Part shown: piece after piece, positions 33,527-35,330 of the stretch
How the letters are laid out: every line of letters begins with the position of its first letter
How positions within the stretch are numbered: the stretch's first letter is position 1
IMG/VR virus record: IMGVR_UViG_3300031857_000655
Span: 1 to 35,330 of that record
Strand: one strand, 5' to 3'
DNA from: a virus
DNA length: 35,330 nucleotides
The notes under the pieces: model-generated
The model's input: only the letters and a program-made list of their open reading frames with translations
What the model was told of the DNA's origin: nothing
The model's database searches: none
Made by a program: the position numbers and the translations under genes

Positions 33527-35330
33527 ATAAAAAGTATTTTTACTTAAATAACAAACTAGTTCCTTTTATCGCTGGAGGAGTAGAATCAGTAGGTTCCACT
33601 CTTACAGTAGATTTTGATGGTAGTTTTAGCTATAACCCTAATACCTCTAAAAGTACAGATATACTTTATATGCAATTAGCTCTGGGTGAAGGTCCTATTT
33701 ACAGAATTAATCCTAACGGCCCGCAAGATATAGAAATTGACGGTAAGTATATAGATGATCTAGTAGACTTTGCTACCAACAACACCAGACCAGAAATATT
33801 TGCAGCAAGATACGCTACTGGTACAGCTACACAAACAGCTATGCCTTCTTTTTCAGAAGATATTGTAACTCCTGTTAGATTTGTAAGTCCAGTAATATTA
33901 AAAAGCGGTATATCAACCTTTGCTGGTACTTCAGCACCGCCTTCTACCAATATACTATTTTATCCTTCTAATTCATCTGAAGGACTAACCCCAATAGACT
34001 CTATTAAGGTAAAATTTAATGTACTAGGTCTAAGAACTGAATTCAATGGTGGTAATGAGCCAGCTCAACTATCAGTCGTAGGGTTAATTCATGATTTTGC
34101 AGAAACCTCAAACTTAAATAATTATATAGTCGGCAGTGGTTTGTTAATAAATAGTATTGTTAATGATAGTATGGCTGCTGAGTTAGAACTTAAAATACCA
34201 GAAAATAAACGTTCTAACGATGGTTACAATATATCTATTCTTAAGCTATCAGAAGATATAGCAGAAACAGGGTATGTATCTGAAGTTGAAGTTATAGGTT
34301 TTGACGAGATAAGAAAGCAAATTCACTCATACCCAAAAACTGCTATAGCAGGATACGCAGTTAAATCTTCAGACTTTAGAACAGAATCTCTTCCTATTTA
34401 TACTAGCTTAGTTAAAGGTATGATTGTAGATGTACCCTCTAATTATAATCAACCTATTTTAGCTAGTGGAGAAGTAGACTGGAGACAAATTGAAGTTCCT
34501 AGCACAGGGGCATTTAGTGCTGCAGTGTCAGGATACAGATTACAAAAAACTGGATCTCAGTTGTTAACATCACCAGATATTAATATTTATGATGGTATAT
34601 GGGATGGAACTTATAAAAAAGACTGGACTGAAAATAGAGTATGGATAATTAGACACCTACTAGTTAATATACTAGGAGTCCCAGAATCTTCTATAGATAA
34701 GTATAATTTTTATAACGCAGCACAATATGTAGATGCTGTAGACTCTCATACAGGTAATTTTGTAGGCGTAACTGGCTTTTCTGATGGATCTTTTAGATAT
34801 AAACCTAATGGGTATCAAACTGAAATAGAGAATGCGCTATTAGGTCTTCCAGAAGGTACTGAAATTAAAGAAAGACGTTTTGTATGCGGATTATCTATTA
34901 CAGACGAAACACCTGTTATAGATATTATAACTTCTTTAGCAGCCAGTATGAGAGCTGTATTTAGTAACACAGGTAATAAGATTAGACTTATTGTAGATAA
35001 AGCAAATTCTCTACCAGTAGCTTTATTTAATGAGACTAATATTGAAGCTGGTTCGTTAAAAATATCTGGGGTTAGATCAGAAGACGTGCCTACAGGGGTT
35101 GAAGTATCTTATATAGACTTTTTAAATCATTTTGAGAAGGAAACTGTAGTTCTTGATAGCTCTGAAGTTTCTGAATTTGAAGAGACTAATAGAATATCTA
35201 TAGATGTATCTGGTTGCACTAGAAAAAGTGAAGCCTTAAGATTTGCTCAATACGCATTAGATTCTGCTAGAAAGCTTAAAAGAAAAATGCAGTTTACTGC
35301 TTTTGCTGATGCGTCTGATTTAGAAGTTGG
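33523..35330 (+). CDS. Central tail tip/host specificity protein J-like, 3' partial
   Basis: Starts with ATG overlapping the I stop and stays open to the end of the window, so only the first 602 residues are seen. LALGEGPIYRINPNGPQDIE (residues 53-72 approximately), then IYDGIWDGTYKKDWTENRVW and IIRHLLVNILGVPESSID followed by YVDAVDSHTGN, are hallmarks of lambda gpJ-type proteins that plug the tail tip and recognise the host. The middle region (120-270) is strand-rich and looks like an inserted domain. A C-terminal receptor-binding segment must lie beyond the window. As the last gene of the M-L-K-I-J run it will decide, with the S74 fibre and the propeller protein, which host is bound. Confidence 0.88.
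   Translation, partial: MNKKYFYLNNKLVPFIAGGVESVGSTLTVDFDGSFSYNPNTSKSTDILYMQLALGEGPIYRINPNGPQDIEIDGKYIDDLVDFATNNTRPEIFAARYATGTATQTAMPSFSEDIVTPVRFVSPVILKSGISTFAGTSAPPSTNILFYPSNSSEGLTPIDSIKVKFNVLGLRTEFNGGNEPAQLSVVGLIHDFAETSNLNNYIVGSGLLINSIVNDSMAAELELKIPENKRSNDGYNISILKLSEDIAETGYVSEVEVIGFDEIRKQIHSYPKTAIAGYAVKSSDFRTESLPIYTSLVKGMIVDVPSNYNQPILASGEVDWRQIEVPSTGAFSAAVSGYRLQKTGSQLLTSPDINIYDGIWDGTYKKDWTENRVWIIRHLLVNILGVPESSIDKYNFYNAAQYVDAVDSHTGNFVGVTGFSDGSFRYKPNGYQTEIENALLGLPEGTEIKERRFVCGLSITDETPVIDIITSLAASMRAVFSNTGNKIRLIVDKANSLPVALFNETNIEAGSLKISGVRSEDVPTGVEVSYIDFLNHFEKETVVLDSSEVSEFEETNRISIDVSGCTRKSEALRFAQYALDSARKLKRKMQFTAFADASDLEV

Noticed and set aside
33699-33950. 83-residue minus-strand reading frame near the window end
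   Set aside because: It lies inside the J-like gene, whose plus-strand frame is long and carries family motifs.
1-35330. tRNA genes, integrase, attachment sites, insertion sequences
   Set aside because: Looked for in the short gaps and at gene junctions; no cloverleaf, recombinase or terminal repeat pattern was seen.

Overview
The window is one strand-coherent block of an AT-rich tailed-phage genome: every gene I can support reads left to right and genes are packed end to end. The tail genes follow phage lambda order (tube, frameshifted chaperone pair, tape measure, M, L, K, I, J) and the head is of the HK97 type, so this is a long-tailed siphovirus. A lambda J-type tip and three genes resembling LPS inner-core heptose enzymes point to a Gram-negative host. 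Fibre repeats of the NDxATLLxA type and LamG/propeller modules resemble those I know from marine phages; that habitat is inference.

Layout: 1-2634, a sugar module (heptosyltransferase-like GT9 protein, Fe/2OG-oxygenase-like protein, HldD-like epimerase, HldE-C-like adenylyltransferase). 2631-6835, two receptor/fibre-type proteins: one ends in an S74 self-cleaving chaperone, the other carries a beta-propeller. 6845-9844, terminase large subunit, an HNH endonuclease with its own consensus promoter, and portal. 9858-12431, a prohead protease fused in frame to the major capsid protein, with a strong internal start for the capsid part, then a perfect hairpin. 12507-15951, a putative glycosyltransferase and neck proteins, one with a LamG lectin-like domain inserted. 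15963-17869, a promoter-to-terminator unit for tail terminator and tail tube. 17892-18691, tail assembly chaperones joined by a -1 frameshift site (A AAA AAC plus hairpin). 18695-30421, a 3908-residue tape measure protein with a 17-unit 27-residue repeat. 30421-35330, the M, L, K, I and J tail-tip genes; J runs off the end.

The parts form a complete particle-building line except that no small terminase is visible. The most unusual themes are (a) carbohydrate chemistry and binding spread through a virion gene cluster (heptose enzymes, a second glycosyltransferase behind the capsid gene, a LamG domain in the head-tail connector), (b) a nested protease/capsid gene, and (c) a very long tape measure still carrying near-identical repeat units, which suggests recent change in tail length. 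No gene-free stretch exceeds 160 bases; the largest gaps (2060-2217 and 17748-17891) hold a promoter and a terminator region. I saw no tRNA, CRISPR array, insertion sequence or attachment site.
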